From Rhabdaerophilum calidifontis (GTDB lineage: Bacteria > Pseudomonadota > Alphaproteobacteria > Rhizobiales > Beijerinckiaceae), in the NCBI RefSeq assembly GCF_008641065.1, contig NZ_VTRS01000005.1, forward strand, positions 1 through 64,000: a stretch of DNA of 64,000 nt, in the 5' to 3' direction. Both the position numbers and the translations under genes were made by a program. The notes under the pieces are model-generated. The model saw only the letters and a program-made list of their open reading frames with translations, did not search any database and had not been told where the DNA came from. This document shows, one piece after another, positions 35,025 to 45,587 of the stretch. Positions within the stretch are counted from its first letter, which is position 1, and each line of letters opens with the position of its first letter.

Positions 35025-35795
35025 CTATCCGGCTCCGAAGCTCTGCACGAGCGAGGCGGTCACCAGCCGCCAGCCGTCGACAAGCACGAAGAAGATCAGC
35101 TTGAACGGCAAAGCCACCGTGATCGGCGGCACCATCATCATGCCCATCGAGATCAGGATCGACGACACGACAAGGTCGATGATCAGGAAGGGCAGGAAGA
35201 GCAGGAAGCCGATCTCGAAGGCGCGGCGCAATTCGGAGATCATGAAGGCCGGCACAAGGCTCGTGAGCGGCGTCGCCTCCGGGGTTTCCGGGCGCGGCGC
35301 GCGCGAGAGATCCAGGAACAATTCGAGATCCGTCGGCCGCACATGCCGGAGCATGAAGACCTTGAAGGGCTGCGCGGCGCGGTCGAACGCCTCCATCTCG
35401 CGGATCTCGCCGGCGACCAGCGGCCGGATCCCCGATTCATAGGAGGCCTGGAAGGTCGGTGCCATGATGAAGGCAGTGAGGAACAGCGCCAGCCCGGTCA
35501 GCACCGTGGTCGGCGGCGCGGTCTGCGTGCCGATCGCGGTGCGCAGCAGCGACAGGACCACGACGATCCGGGTGAAGGACGTCACCATGATCAGGATCGA
35601 GGGCGCGAGCGACAGGATCGTGAGCAGCGCGACAAGCTGAAGCGCACGCTCGGTCAGCCCGGTTCCTTGGCCGAGATTGATCGAGATATCTTGGGCGAGG
35701 GCGGGCGAGGCGGCGAGGATGCCGGCCGCGGCGAGGCCGGCCAGGCACAGCGCCGGCGCGCCGCCTCGCCAGCGGAAAGGGAACGGCGCGCGCAT
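35025..35795 (-). CDS. fliP: Flagellar export gate protein FliP
   Basis: FliP is a core membrane protein of the flagellar type III export gate, assembling with FliQ and FliR. The 256-residue protein has a cleavable signal (LAGLAAAGILAASPALAQ), the conserved TILSLAPSILIMVTSFTRIVVVLSLL region and the C-terminal PFKLIFFVLVDGWRLV. ATG 35795 overlaps the fliO stop by 1 nt. fliQ and fliR are encoded about 3 kb away on the other strand. Confidence 0.96.
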   Translation of the reverse strand: MRAPFPFRWRGGAPALCLAGLAAAGILAASPALAQDISINLGQGTGLTERALQLVALLTILSLAPSILIMVTSFTRIVVVLSLLRTAIGTQTAPPTTVLTGLALFLTAFIMAPTFQASYESGIRPLVAGEIREMEAFDRAAQPFKVFMLRHVRPTDLELFLDLSRAPRPETPEATPLTSLVPAFMISELRRAFEIGFLLFLPFLIIDLVVSSILISMGMMMVPPITVALPFKLIFFVLVDGWRLVTASLVQSFGAG

Positions 35796-36979
35796 CACTG
35801 GCCGGATTTCGGCGGCGCGGCGGGGCGGCCGAGGAGGCGGGCCATCTCCTCCTCGAGCATGTCCATCTCGGAGCCGGGCGGCGGCGCGGCCGGCCGCGCG
35901 GTCGTGGTGGATGGCGCGGCGAGGGGCGGCGGGGGAGCCGGTGGTTCGGGCGGGAGGGGCGGGACAGGCGGTGCCGCGGGCGCCGGCATCGGGCGCTGCG
36001 GCATGCTCGAAACCGGCGGGACCGGCGGAATCGGCTTGTTGAAGGGCGGGCGCAGCGTGCCCGACATCGGCTTTGCCAGCACCTCGTTGAGGCGTCGCGC
36101 CATCTCGCTCATCGGTTCGGTGCGGGGCACCTCGGTGCGCGGAGGCTCGGCGCGCGGTGCCGAAGGCGGCGGAACCGGCGGAGCGGCCGGCATCGGCATG
36201 CGGGCGCCGGCGGGCGCCGGGGATTGCGGTGCGGGTGCCTGCGGCGCTGAGGACGGCGGGGTCTGGAGCGGCGGAGCGGGCTGGGACGGCGCGGGCCGTT
36301 GCGGTGCGGGAGGCTGGGCGGGCGCCGTTGCCTGACGCTGCGGAAGATCCTGCCGCGAGGGAACATCCTGACGGGGGGGCGCTTCCTGGCGTTGCGCAAC
36401 CTGCTGCTGCATCGCGCTCAGCGCGCGCTCGAATTCGTCGTCGAGCCGCGGGGTGGACGGCACCTGCGTGACGGAGGGCGCCGTGCCGCGCGCTGCGGCC
36501 ACAGGGGGCGGCGGGACGGGCGCGACCACCGGCCGGACGACGGCCGGCGTCGGTGCGGCCTGGGCGGCCGGCGACGGGGCTTCTCCCGTCAGCGCGGCTT
36601 CGGCCGCCTGGATGGCGTCGGGCTCGAGCGCGCGGGCGCTGGTGCGTTCGCGGAAGGCGCGCTCGCCGCGCACGATATTCTGCTCGACCACGACATCGTT
36701 CGGCCCGCCGATCAGGATCAGGTGCTCGACATTGTCGCGGCGGATGATCACTAGCTTGCGGCCGTCGCGGTCGAGGGTGAAGGCGTCGGTGATGGCGAGG
36801 CGCTGCGGCCTTCCGCCGCGTGCGGAGGAGCCGGAGAGGTTGAGCGTCGGGCGCAGGGTGCGAATCAGCCAGGTCGCGAGCGCAAGCACGACAACGAGCA
36901 GCAGGACCGCGAGGCCGATCCAGAGCATCAGCGCGCCGGTGCTCTCGCCCAATCCGAGCTTTTCGATCAGGTTTTGCAT
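35795..36979 (-). CDS. fliO: FliO-like flagellar assembly protein with long proline-rich tail
   Basis: The first 120 residues match FliO: one membrane span (LMLWIGLAVLLLVVVLALATW) followed by the domain RLAITDAFTLDRDGRKLVII and HLILIGGPNDVVVE. FliO helps FliP assemble. The remaining 270 or so residues are a low-complexity tail rich in proline, alanine and glutamine, making the protein 394 residues where most FliO proteins are much shorter. Short motifs such as MARRLNEVL and EEEMARLLGR interrupt it. ATG 36979 (MQNLIEKLGLG) is the likely start. It overlaps fliP by 1 nt. Confidence 0.85.
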   Translation of the reverse strand: MQNLIEKLGLGESTGALMLWIGLAVLLLVVVLALATWLIRTLRPTLNLSGSSARGGRPQRLAITDAFTLDRDGRKLVIIRRDNVEHLILIGGPNDVVVEQNIVRGERAFRERTSARALEPDAIQAAEAALTGEAPSPAAQAAPTPAVVRPVVAPVPPPPVAAARGTAPSVTQVPSTPRLDDEFERALSAMQQQVAQRQEAPPRQDVPSRQDLPQRQATAPAQPPAPQRPAPSQPAPPLQTPPSSAPQAPAPQSPAPAGARMPMPAAPPVPPPSAPRAEPPRTEVPRTEPMSEMARRLNEVLAKPMSGTLRPPFNKPIPPVPPVSSMPQRPMPAPAAPPVPPLPPEPPAPPPPLAAPSTTTARPAAPPPGSEMDMLEEEMARLLGRPAAPPKSGQ

Positions 36980-37150
36980 CCGTTCTCCCACAGATACAGC
37001 GGCTCTGGCCGTGCGAAGCCGAGCCTGCCATCCCGCCTGTCTTCCTACCACGGCGCGCCGCGTTCAACGGCGGAAATAGGTTAATCACAGTTAACGTTCC
37101 GCGCGAAGCTGCGCCAAACCCGAACAAAACGGCCCGCGCCGCCATCCGGG

Positions 37151-37165
37151 TTAACTCGGCCTTAA
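37151..37165 (+). promoter_or_regulatory. CtrA binding site upstream of flgB
   Basis: TTAA-CTCGGCC-TTAA matches the CtrA consensus TTAA-N7-TTAA exactly and continues as TTAACCATG. It lies about 63 nt upstream of the chosen flgB start. A related TTAA pair with 6-nt spacing is at 37081-37094. CtrA control is inferred; its kinase CckA is encoded at the end of this operon. Confidence 0.7.
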
Positions 37166-37227
37166 CCATGAATGCGGCAAGAATTGCCGCGAGAAAGCCC
37201 AGAAGGGCCGGAATTGCCGAGGTCTTC

Positions 37228-37659
37228 ATGATTCATGATCTGCCGACTTTTGCCGCATTGCGCGACCGCATGAAGTTCCTCCAGGCGCGCCAGCGCGTGC
37301 TGGCGCAGAATGTCGCGAATGCCGACACGCCGCGCTACCGGCCACAGGATATCCGCCAGCTCGGCATCGATCCGGCCTCGCGCGGCGCGGACCAGACCCG
37401 GCGGGCCGGCCCCGGCGGCGTTTCCGCCGCCGGCATCACGCTCGCGGCGACCGATCCCGCCCATCTGCGCGCGGGCGGCGCCAGCGGCGTCGAGACGGAG
37501 CGCGGCGCGAGCTACGAGACCCGGCCCTCCGGCAATGCCGTCGATCTCGAGAACGAGATGCTGAAGGTTTCGCAGAACCAGATCGATTTCCAGACCGCAG
37601 CAAACATCTACCAGCGCGGGCTTGCCACGCTGAAGATGGCGCTGGGTCGCCGGGCCTGA
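37228..37659 (+). CDS. flgB: Flagellar rod protein FlgB
   Basis: FlgB is a proximal rod protein. The 143-residue protein has the N-terminal MKFLQARQRVLAQNVANADT followed by PRYRP, and the C-terminal ENEMLKVSQNQIDFQTAANI. ATG 37228 (MIHDLPTFAALRDRM) with a GAGG site is preferred to an in-frame ATG at 37168, which would place the CtrA site too close. It opens flgB-flgC-fliE-fliQ-fliR-flhB-cckA. Confidence 0.93.
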   Translation: MIHDLPTFAALRDRMKFLQARQRVLAQNVANADTPRYRPQDIRQLGIDPASRGADQTRRAGPGGVSAAGITLAATDPAHLRAGGASGVETERGASYETRPSGNAVDLENEMLKVSQNQIDFQTAANIYQRGLATLKMALGRRA

Positions 37660-37670
37660 GGGGAAGAGCC

Positions 37671-38081
37671 ATGGATTTCTTCAAGTCGCTCGCCGTCGCC
37701 GCGTCGGGGCTTCGCGCCCAGGCCGGCCGCATGCGGGTCATTTCCGAGAATATCGCGAATGCGGACACGCTGCCGACGCAGCGCGGCGGCGATCCCTACC
37801 GGCGCAAGGTCGTGACCTTCGAGAGGAGCCTCGACCGCGCGATGGATGTGCAGACGGTACAGCTCGGCCGCATTCGCCGCGACCGCAGCGATTTCAAGCA
37901 GGTCTACGAACCCGGCCATCCGCTGGCCAACGCCCAGGGCTATCTCCAGAAGCCGAATGTCGATCCGCTGATCGAGTCGATCGACCTGCGCGAGGCTCAG
38001 CGGTCCTACGAGGCCAATCTCAACGTCATCACCACCACCCGCCGCATGCTGGCGCGCACGCTCGATATCCTGCGCGCCTGA
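37671..38081 (+). CDS. flgC: Flagellar rod protein FlgC
   Basis: FlgC is a proximal rod protein. The 136-residue protein begins MDFFKSLAVAASGLRAQAGR with VISENIANADTLPT soon after, and ends with NPLIES-like DPLIESIDLREAQRSYEANL. It starts 11 nt after flgB. Confidence 0.95.
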   Translation: MDFFKSLAVAASGLRAQAGRMRVISENIANADTLPTQRGGDPYRRKVVTFERSLDRAMDVQTVQLGRIRRDRSDFKQVYEPGHPLANAQGYLQKPNVDPLIESIDLREAQRSYEANLNVITTTRRMLARTLDILRA

Positions 38082-38097
38082 TCCTGACGAATCGCTT

Positions 38098-38433
38098 ATG
38101 GAGAAGGCCATGAAGACGACGATGACTCCCGGGCTCGCCGCCGGCGCCTATGCCCTCACCCAGAAGATGTCCTCCAATCCCTCGGCGCTGGTCGCCAAGC
38201 AGGGCGAGAAGGGCAATTCCTTCGCCGATGTGCTCGAGGCGACGGTCGGCCGTGCGCATGATGCCGGCAAGAAATCCGACGCGCTGGCGATGCGCGCCGC
38301 CTCGGCCCAGCCGACCGACCTCGTCGAGGTCGTCACCGCTGTTGCCGAGAGCGAGGCTGCGATCGAATCGCTTGTCGCCGTGCGCGACCGGGTAGTGGCT
38401 GCCTATGAGGAAATCATGAGGATGCCGATCTGA
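38098..38433 (+). CDS. fliE: Flagellar hook-basal body protein FliE
   Basis: FliE joins the MS-ring to the rod. The 111-residue protein has the family C-terminus with PTDLVEVVTAVAESEAAIES and VRDRVVAAYEEIMRMPI. An ATG at 38110 could be the true start. Its stop overlaps fliQ by 1 nt. Confidence 0.92.
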   Translation: MEKAMKTTMTPGLAAGAYALTQKMSSNPSALVAKQGEKGNSFADVLEATVGRAHDAGKKSDALAMRAASAQPTDLVEVVTAVAESEAAIESLVAVRDRVVAAYEEIMRMPI

Positions 38434-38699
38434 TGGGCGGGCCGGAGCTGGTCGAGATCGCGCGCGACGGCATCGTCACCTTTTTCAAGGTGGGGATGCC
38501 GGTGATGGTGATCGGGCTGCTCGTCGGCGTCCTCATATCGCTGTTCCAAGCGCTGACGCAGATCCAGGAACAGACGCTCGTCTATGTGCCGAAGGTCGCT
38601 GCGATCTTCGGCTCGCTGCTGTTGTTGCTCCCGTTCATGGCGGATGCGATGGCGACCTACATGACCCGCATTGCCGAGCGCATCGCCGCCGGCGGCTAG
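38433..38699 (+). CDS. fliQ: Flagellar export gate protein FliQ
   Basis: FliQ is a small two-span component of the export gate. The 88-residue protein has the characteristic LLVGVLISLFQALTQIQEQT segment between its two hydrophobic helices. It overlaps fliE by 1 nt and precedes fliR. Confidence 0.95.
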   Translation: MGGPELVEIARDGIVTFFKVGMPVMVIGLLVGVLISLFQALTQIQEQTLVYVPKVAAIFGSLLLLLPFMADAMATYMTRIAERIAAGG

Positions 38700-38755
38700 C
38701 GCGGCTGGCGGGTCCGCGCGTATCGCCGCCGGCCCGAATCGGCGAAGATCGCGCC

Positions 38756-39529
38756 ATGAGCTTCAGCGTCCTGCCCGAATTCGCTCTGGCCTTCATGCTC
38801 GTCTTCGCGCGCGTGGGGACAATGATGATGCTCGTCCCCGGCCTTGGCGAGCGGACGACGCCGATGCGCATCCGCCTCACGCTGGCGATTCTCGTCGCGC
38901 TGGTGATGATGCCGCTGGTGCGGCCGGATCTGCCGAAATCGCTCGCGAATCTGCCGGCGATCGCCAATCTGCTGCTCGTCGAGCTGATGATCGGGTTCAC
39001 ATTCGGGCTCGCGAGCCGGTTTCTGATGTCGAGCCTGCAACTCGCCGGTGTCATCATCGCCAACCAGATGGGGCTCGCCTTCACGATGTCGATCAATCCG
39101 GCGGGCGGCGATCAGGGCCAATCGGTGGCGCTCGCCACCTTCCTGAGCCTGCTCGGCATCTCGCTCATCCTCGCGGCGGAACTCCACCATGTCGCGCTGA
39201 TGGGCATCGCCGATTCCTACCGCACGCTGGCGCCGGGCCAGGCGCCGGCCTCGGGGGACGCCGCGCAACTCGCGGTGATGGTCGCGCAATCGGCCTTCGC
39301 GACCGGGGTGCAGATCTCGGCGCCCTTCCTGGTCTTCGGGCTCGTGTTCAATGTCGGGCTCGGCATCCTGTCGCGGATGATGCCGCAATTGCAGGTGTTT
39401 TTCCTCGCGCTTCCGGCCTCCATCCTGCTCGGCACGGTCGTGCTGATCATCGTACTGTCGCTGATGATGGACAGTTTCATGACGCATGTCGTGCGCGTGT
39501 TTCGCGAGCTTTTTCCGGGGCTGGGCTGA
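38756..39529 (+). CDS. fliR: Flagellar export gate protein FliR
   Basis: FliR completes the FliPQR gate. The 257-residue protein has several membrane spans, an N-terminal FALAFMLVFARVGTMMMLVP and the conserved GLAFTMSINPAGGDQGQSVA segment. It is followed 2 nt later by flhB. Confidence 0.95.
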   Translation: MSFSVLPEFALAFMLVFARVGTMMMLVPGLGERTTPMRIRLTLAILVALVMMPLVRPDLPKSLANLPAIANLLLVELMIGFTFGLASRFLMSSLQLAGVIIANQMGLAFTMSINPAGGDQGQSVALATFLSLLGISLILAAELHHVALMGIADSYRTLAPGQAPASGDAAQLAVMVAQSAFATGVQISAPFLVFGLVFNVGLGILSRMMPQLQVFFLALPASILLGTVVLIIVLSLMMDSFMTHVVRVFRELFPGLG

Positions 39530-39531
39530 GC

Positions 39532-40599
39532 ATGGCCGACGATACCGATCAGGAAGACAAGACCGAAGACCCGACCGACCGCCGCATCGAGCAGGCGATC
39601 GAGCGCGGCGACGTGCCGAAGAGCATGGAGGCTGCGACCTTCCTCGCGCTCGCGGCGGGGATGCTCGCGCTGTTCATCACCACGACCGTCGGGCTTGACG
39701 GGTTCATGACCGGCCTGCGCAGGTTCTTCGAGCATGCGCATACGCTGCCGCTCGATCCGCGCAGCCTGATGAACCTTGCCGGCAAGGCGCTGTGGACGAT
39801 TGCGCTCGTCGTCGGGATTCCGTTCCTGTTTGCGCTCGCGGCGGGCATCGCCTCCGGCCTGCTGATGCATCGCCCGCTCTGGACGACCGAGCCGATGATG
39901 CCGAAATTCAACCGCATCTCGCCGCTTGCGGGGTTCAAGCGCGTTTTCGGCCGTGAAGCGCTGATCCAGTTCCTGAAGAGCCTGATCAAGTTCACGCTGG
40001 TCGGCGTCGTGATGTTCTACGTGCTCTGGCCGGAGCGGCGCCAGATGAACCGGCTCATCCAGCTCGATCCGGCGCTGCTGCTCGACGAATCCGCCGCGCT
40101 GACCTTCAAGCTCATCGGCGGGGTGCTGATGGTCTATGCCTTCGTGGCGGCGGCGGACATCCTCTACCAGCGCTTCTCCTGGCGGCAACGCCTGAAGATG
40201 ACGCGCGAGGAGATGAAGCAGGAATTCAAGGAAACCGAGGGCAGCCCCGAGATCAAGGCGCGCATCCGCAAATTGCGCGTCGAGGTGCTCAAGCGCCGCA
40301 TGATGGCCAATGTGCCGAAGGCTTCGCTCGTGCTCACCAACCCGACCCATTACGCGGTGGCGCTGCAATACAAGCCCGGCATGAACGCGCCGGTCCTGCT
40401 CGCCAAGGGCGTCGATTCGCTGGCCATGCGCATCCGCGCGATCGCGACCGAGCACGACATCCCCATCGTCGAGAATCCGCCGCTCGCCCGGGCGCTGCAC
40501 GCGCGTGTTGAAATCGACCAAGAAATCCCCGAAGAGCATTACAAGGCTGTCGCGGAGGTCATCGGATACGTGATGCGCTTGCGGCAGCGGGCGTTCTGA
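39532..40599 (+). CDS. flhB: Flagellar export switch protein FlhB
   Basis: FlhB switches export from hook to filament substrates through self-cleavage. The 355-residue protein has four membrane spans and a cytoplasmic domain with the autocleavage motif NPTH at residues 270-273. The N-terminus EDKTEDPTDRRIEQAIERGD is typical. ATG 39532 lies 2 nt after fliR; the longer frame upstream is out of context. Confidence 0.96.
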   Translation: MADDTDQEDKTEDPTDRRIEQAIERGDVPKSMEAATFLALAAGMLALFITTTVGLDGFMTGLRRFFEHAHTLPLDPRSLMNLAGKALWTIALVVGIPFLFALAAGIASGLLMHRPLWTTEPMMPKFNRISPLAGFKRVFGREALIQFLKSLIKFTLVGVVMFYVLWPERRQMNRLIQLDPALLLDESAALTFKLIGGVLMVYAFVAAADILYQRFSWRQRLKMTREEMKQEFKETEGSPEIKARIRKLRVEVLKRRMMANVPKASLVLTNPTHYAVALQYKPGMNAPVLLAKGVDSLAMRIRAIATEHDIPIVENPPLARALHARVEIDQEIPEEHYKAVAEVIGYVMRLRQRAF

Positions 40600-40698
40600 T
40601 CGGGAAGGGGCCGGCGCCGGGCTGCATGCGGCGTGGGGCGCGGGGTGCCCGCTCCAGGGCGCGTCGCCCCGGATCTGGCCGACGAGGATGGTGCGCGG

Positions 40699-43239
40699 AT
40701 GCTGAAGGAGACCCCTGTCGGGGCGCCGATCGACCGGAGCCAGCAGCGCGGTTCGCCGGCGCTGCTCCTCCTCATCACGTTCGTCGTCGTGGGCGGCATG
40801 CTCGGCTTCGTCTATCTCGATGAAAGCCAGCACGCGCTGTTCCTCACGCTGTTCCTGGCCGGGTTCGCGGCGCTCGGCGTGCTCGCCGCCTTCCTCTACG
40901 CGGTCGGCGTGCTGCAATGGTCCGGCCGTGCGGCGCGCAACGACCTGACCAAGGCGATCATCGACACCGCCGCCGAGGGCCATCTCGTCGTCGACCGCCA
41001 GGGGCGGGTGCTCTATGCGAATGCCGCCTATCAGACGCTGTGCGGCGGTGTGCCGGGGCGCGTCGCGAGCATCCGGCCGGTGGAGCGGCTTCTTTCCGGC
41101 ACGCCCGAGGTCAGCGAGGCGGTCTATCGCCTCGCCCAGGCGGCGCGCGAGGGACGCGGCGCCACCGAGACGATGCGGCTCGTGCCGGCGCTGGCCGGCG
41201 GCGGCGCTTCCGCCTGGTATCGCGTGCGGGTGCGGCCGCTCCCGCGTGACGGCGGCTCGGTGCAGCACTGGAGCGTGGCCGACATCACGCGCGAACGCGA
41301 GCGCAACGAGAACGAGTTCCAGGAACTCCAGCAGGCGGTTTCCTATCTCGACAACGCGCCGGCGGGCTTCCTCTGCGCGCGGCCCGATGGCCGGATCGTC
41401 TATCTCAACGCCACGCTCGCCGATTGGCTCGATCTCGACATCGCCGAGATCGCCGATCGCGAACTCGATCTCAAGGATATCGTCGCGGGCTCGGGTGCGG
41501 CGCTTCTGGCCGGGATCCAGGGCGCGCCCGGCGGCATCCGCACCGAGACCATCGATCTCGATCTCAAGCGCCGCTCCGGGCAGACGCTGCCCGTGCGGCT
41601 TGTCCACCGCATTGCCTTCGCGGCGGACGGGACGGCCGGGGTCTCGCGCACCCTGGTGCTCAACCGCAGCGAGGGGCAGGGCGATGCGACGGATGAGGGA
41701 CTGCGCGCCGCCGAGGTGCGCTTCGCGCGGTTCTTCCACAATTCGCCGCTGGCGATCGCCACCCTCGACCGCAAGGGCACTATCGTCTCGACCAATGCGC
41801 GGTTCGCGGCGCTGCTCCAGGCGGCCGAACTCGCGGAGCCGCGCATGCTCGCAGCGCTCGCGACGCCGGCGGACCGGCCGCGGATCGAGGCGGCCTTCGC
41901 CGAAGTGCTGGCCGGGCGCGGCGAGATCGACCCCGTGGACGCCACGCTCGCCACCCGCGAACCCCGCAGCGCCCGCTTCTTCCTCGTGCCGGCCGAGGCG
42001 CGCGAGGCGGATGGCGAGGCGGCCCTGATCTACCTGATCGAGACCACCGAGGAGAAGAAACTCCAGGAGCAGTTCATCCAATCGCAGAAGATGAACGCGA
42101 TCGGCCAGCTCGCCGGCGGGGTTGCCCATGATTTCAACAATCATCTCCAGGCGATCGTCGGCTTCGCCGACCTGCTGATCGGCAATTACCGCGCCACCGA
42201 TCCCCGCTACCAGGACGTGATGCAGATCAAGAGCTCGGCCAACCGCGCCAAGAGCCTTGTCCGCCAGCTCCTTGCCTTCTCGCGCCAGCAGACGCTGATG
42301 CCGGAATCGATCGATCTCGGCGCGCAGCTCAGCGATCTGACCAACCTGCTCAAGCGCTCGATCGGCCCGAATGTCGAGCTTGACGTGCGCCATGGCCGTG
42401 ATCTCTGGCCGATTCATGCCGATCCGGCCTCGTTCGACAACATGATCATCAACCTCGCGGTCAATGCCCGCGACGCGATGCCGAAGGGCGGGCGGCTCGT
42501 GATCCGCACCGCCAATATCCCGGCTGCCGATTGCGCGGGTTTCGCCGTGGAGGGCATGCCGGCGGCGGATTATGTGCTGGTCGAGGTGGAGGATACCGGA
42601 ACGGGCATGACGCCGGACGTGAAGAAGAAAATCTTCGAGCCCTTCTTCACGACCAAGGATGTCGGGCGCGGGACCGGGCTCGGCCTCTCCTCGGTCTACG
42701 GTTTCGTCACGCAATCGAACGGCTTCATCGATTGCCAGTCCGAACCCGGCGTGGGGACCACGTTCCGGATCTTCCTGCCGCGGCACATGCCTGCTGCGGA
42801 CCCGCCGTCTCCGGGCGGAACGCTCGATCCCGTGCCGCCGGCTGCTCGGCCGGCACCGGTCGCCGATCTCACCGGCCGGGGCACGATCCTGCTCGTCGAG
42901 GACGAGGATGCCGTGCGCAATTTCGGCGCGCGGGCCCTGCGCTCGCGTGGCTACACGGTGATCGAGGCGCAATCGGGAACCGACGCCCTCGAACAGGTCG
43001 GCGACAGGATCGGCGAGATCGATCTCGTCGTTTCCGACGTGGTGATGCCGGAAATGGACGGGCCGACCCTGCTCAAGGAGCTGCGCGCCCGTAACCCAGA
43101 CCTCAAGGTCATTTTCGTATCAGGCTATGCCGAGGAAGCCTTCCGCAAGAATCTGCCCGATGGCGAGCAATTCGACTTCCTGCCCAAGCCGTTCGGCCTG
43201 AAACAACTGGTCGAGGCCGTGAAGGGCGTGATGGCGTGA
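40699..43239 (+). CDS. cckA: CckA-type hybrid histidine kinase
   Basis: CckA phosphorylates the CtrA cell-cycle regulator through ChpT. The 846-residue protein has two N-terminal membrane spans, about three PAS-like regions, a HisKA domain ([20 protein letters not shown], phosphorylated His477), an ATPase domain ([22 protein letters not shown]) and a C-terminal receiver with Asp780 in [12 protein letters not shown]. The ATG at 40699 ([10 protein letters not shown]) is preferred to a GTG at 40633. It lies 100 nt after flhB, so motility genes and their master regulator kinase may be expressed together. Confidence 0.92.
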   Translation: MLKETPVGAPIDRSQQRGSPALLLLITFVVVGGMLGFVYLDESQHALFLTLFLAGFAALGVLAAFLYAVGVLQWSGRAARNDLTKAIIDTAAEGHLVVDRQGRVLYANAAYQTLCGGVPGRVASIRPVERLLSGTPEVSEAVYRLAQAAREGRGATETMRLVPALAGGGASAWYRVRVRPLPRDGGSVQHWSVADITRERERNENEFQELQQAVSYLDNAPAGFLCARPDGRIVYLNATLADWLDLDIAEIADRELDLKDIVAGSGAALLAGIQGAPGGIRTETIDLDLKRRSGQTLPVRLVHRIAFAADGTAGVSRTLVLNRSEGQGDATDEGLRAAEVRFARFFHNSPLAIATLDRKGTIVSTNARFAALLQAAELAEPRMLAALATPADRPRIEAAFAEVLAGRGEIDPVDATLATREPRSARFFLVPAEAREADGEAALIYLIETTEEKKLQEQFIQSQKMNAIGQLAGGVAHDFNNHLQAIVGFADLLIGNYRATDPRYQDVMQIKSSANRAKSLVRQLLAFSRQQTLMPESIDLGAQLSDLTNLLKRSIGPNVELDVRHGRDLWPIHADPASFDNMIINLAVNARDAMPKGGRLVIRTANIPAADCAGFAVEGMPAADYVLVEVEDTGTGMTPDVKKKIFEPFFTTKDVGRGTGLGLSSVYGFVTQSNGFIDCQSEPGVGTTFRIFLPRHMPAADPPSPGGTLDPVPPAARPAPVADLTGRGTILLVEDEDAVRNFGARALRSRGYTVIEAQSGTDALEQVGDRIGEIDLVVSDVVMPEMDGPTLLKELRARNPDLKVIFVSGYAEEAFRKNLPDGEQFDFLPKPFGLKQLVEAVKGVMA

Positions 43240-43340
43240 CAGCGCCGGACACTGCCCCGCGACGGCGCTATCCCGTCGCCGGTCCCGGGCCTGTTCCGGC
43301 GGATGTCGGTATGGCGCGGTGCCACCCGCTCAGCGGGGCA

Positions 43341-44285
43341 TCAGCCGCTTACCCGCGGCGCCTCGTCCTCCCAGATCATGCCGCCGTCATAGGCTGCTGC
43401 GATCCGGCCCAGCGCCGCGCGCAGCTCATCGCCTTCCGGGAGAGAGGGCGCCGGTTCGGCGGCTCCACGTGCCGCACCGGCGGCGAGCAAAGTCCGCAGC
43501 GTCTCCGCGTCGAGATGCGGAAGCCGCGCGAGAAACCCCTGAATAAGCTGCCCGGCGAGGACGTGGTCCGGATGGATGGCCTCGCGATGCGGGCGGCCGA
43601 ATTCATAGAGATGACGGACACTGTCCCAGGGCAAGGGCTCGCGCGGGAAACGCGCTGCGAGCGCGGATTCCTCCGCCGCGACATAGAAGCGGTTCAACCC
43701 GTCGCTGAAGGCGAATTCAAACCGCGCGGCCAGCAGAAGCGGCTCCCACTCGTCATGTGACGGCTGCCCGGACCCGGGCCGGATCGCCTCGATGCACAGG
43801 ACGGAGGGCCGGTGCCGTGCCCAGTCGATCCCGGCCAGGACTTCCGCCTCGGCGCCCTCGACATCGATCTTCAGGAAGTCGATCCGGTCCAGTCCGGCCT
43901 CGTCGATCAGCCGGGAGAGCGGAACGACATCCTTCTCCTCGCTCGAATAATCCGCGCCGAACGCGCGCGCGCCCATCGCATTGGCCTCGATCATCGTCGA
44001 GAAACCGTGGAGGCGCTCGACCCGATGAAACGTCGTCCGGCCCGCCGCGCGACCGACGAGGCAATCCACAACCCTGTCCCGCGGGCGCAACCGCGCGTAA
44101 AGTGCTGCAAGATCGGCTTGCGGTTCGACGACGAGCCCCCGCCACCCGCGAAGGTAGAAGTGGAAGCTCACATTGTCGGCCACGGGGTGCCCCGCGCCGA
44201 CATCGACATAAACGCCCTGGACCCGATCCCCCAAAACACGGTCGAGATGCGCGTCCTCCATCAATTGCGCATATGACAGTTGCAT
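43341..44285 (-). CDS. FkbM-family methyltransferase
   Basis: The 314-residue protein has an FkbM-type SAM-binding domain in its first 190 or so residues: VYVDVGAGHPVADNVSFHFY, LVVEPQADLAALY, and DFLKIDVEGAEAEVLAGIDW. These enzymes O-methylate sugars or other hydroxyl groups, often in surface polysaccharides. The last 110 residues have no obvious family. It is convergent with cckA and divergent from recA, with no glycan genes nearby, so the substrate is unclear. Confidence 0.85.
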   Translation of the reverse strand: MQLSYAQLMEDAHLDRVLGDRVQGVYVDVGAGHPVADNVSFHFYLRGWRGLVVEPQADLAALYARLRPRDRVVDCLVGRAAGRTTFHRVERLHGFSTMIEANAMGARAFGADYSSEEKDVVPLSRLIDEAGLDRIDFLKIDVEGAEAEVLAGIDWARHRPSVLCIEAIRPGSGQPSHDEWEPLLLAARFEFAFSDGLNRFYVAAEESALAARFPREPLPWDSVRHLYEFGRPHREAIHPDHVLAGQLIQGFLARLPHLDAETLRTLLAAGAARGAAEPAPSLPEGDELRAALGRIAAAYDGGMIWEDEAPRVSG

Positions 44286-44343
44286 CCCGTCTCCCCGGTC
44301 CCGAGCCCTCCGAACCCTAACGATGACGGCGATCGGATGTCAA

Positions 44344-44358
44344 GAACAAAAAAGGAAC
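44344..44358 (+). promoter_or_regulatory. SOS box (LexA site) of recA
   Basis: GAACAAAAAAGGAAC fits the alphaproteobacterial LexA motif GAAC-N7-GAAC. It directly precedes a plausible promoter (TTTACA at 44359-44364 and AATTAT at 44381-44386). LexA repression of recA is inferred from this placement. Confidence 0.85.
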
Positions 44359-44429
44359 TTTACAATGCGAACAAAGCATGAATTATTGCGACGTTGAACG
44401 TCACTGGCGGATGCCCTAAGGAGGTTCCC

Positions 44430-45500
<1,071 letters not shown>

Positions 45501-45553
45501 GCCCCGCTTGATGGTGGACAGCTCTTCCAGGCCTCTCTAGAACCGGCAAAGAA

Positions 45554-45570
45554 GCGTGGTGAGACCACGC
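45554..45570 (+). terminator. Hairpin between recA and alaS
   Basis: GCGTGGT-GAG-ACCACGC forms a perfect 7-bp stem with a three-base loop. There is no T-run, so it may be a weak terminator, an attenuating element or an mRNA stabiliser for recA. Confidence 0.4.
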
Positions 45571-45587
45571 CGGCGACAGGATTTGGC

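Noticed and set aside
39217-42972. A 1251-residue minus-strand frame across fliR, flhB and cckA
   Set aside because: It is antisense to three well-supported genes and has shadow-type composition, so it is not a giant gene.
43259-43279. 7-bp hairpin between convergent cckA and FkbM genes
   Set aside because: The stem is short with no T-run; it is not distinguishable from chance in GC-rich DNA.
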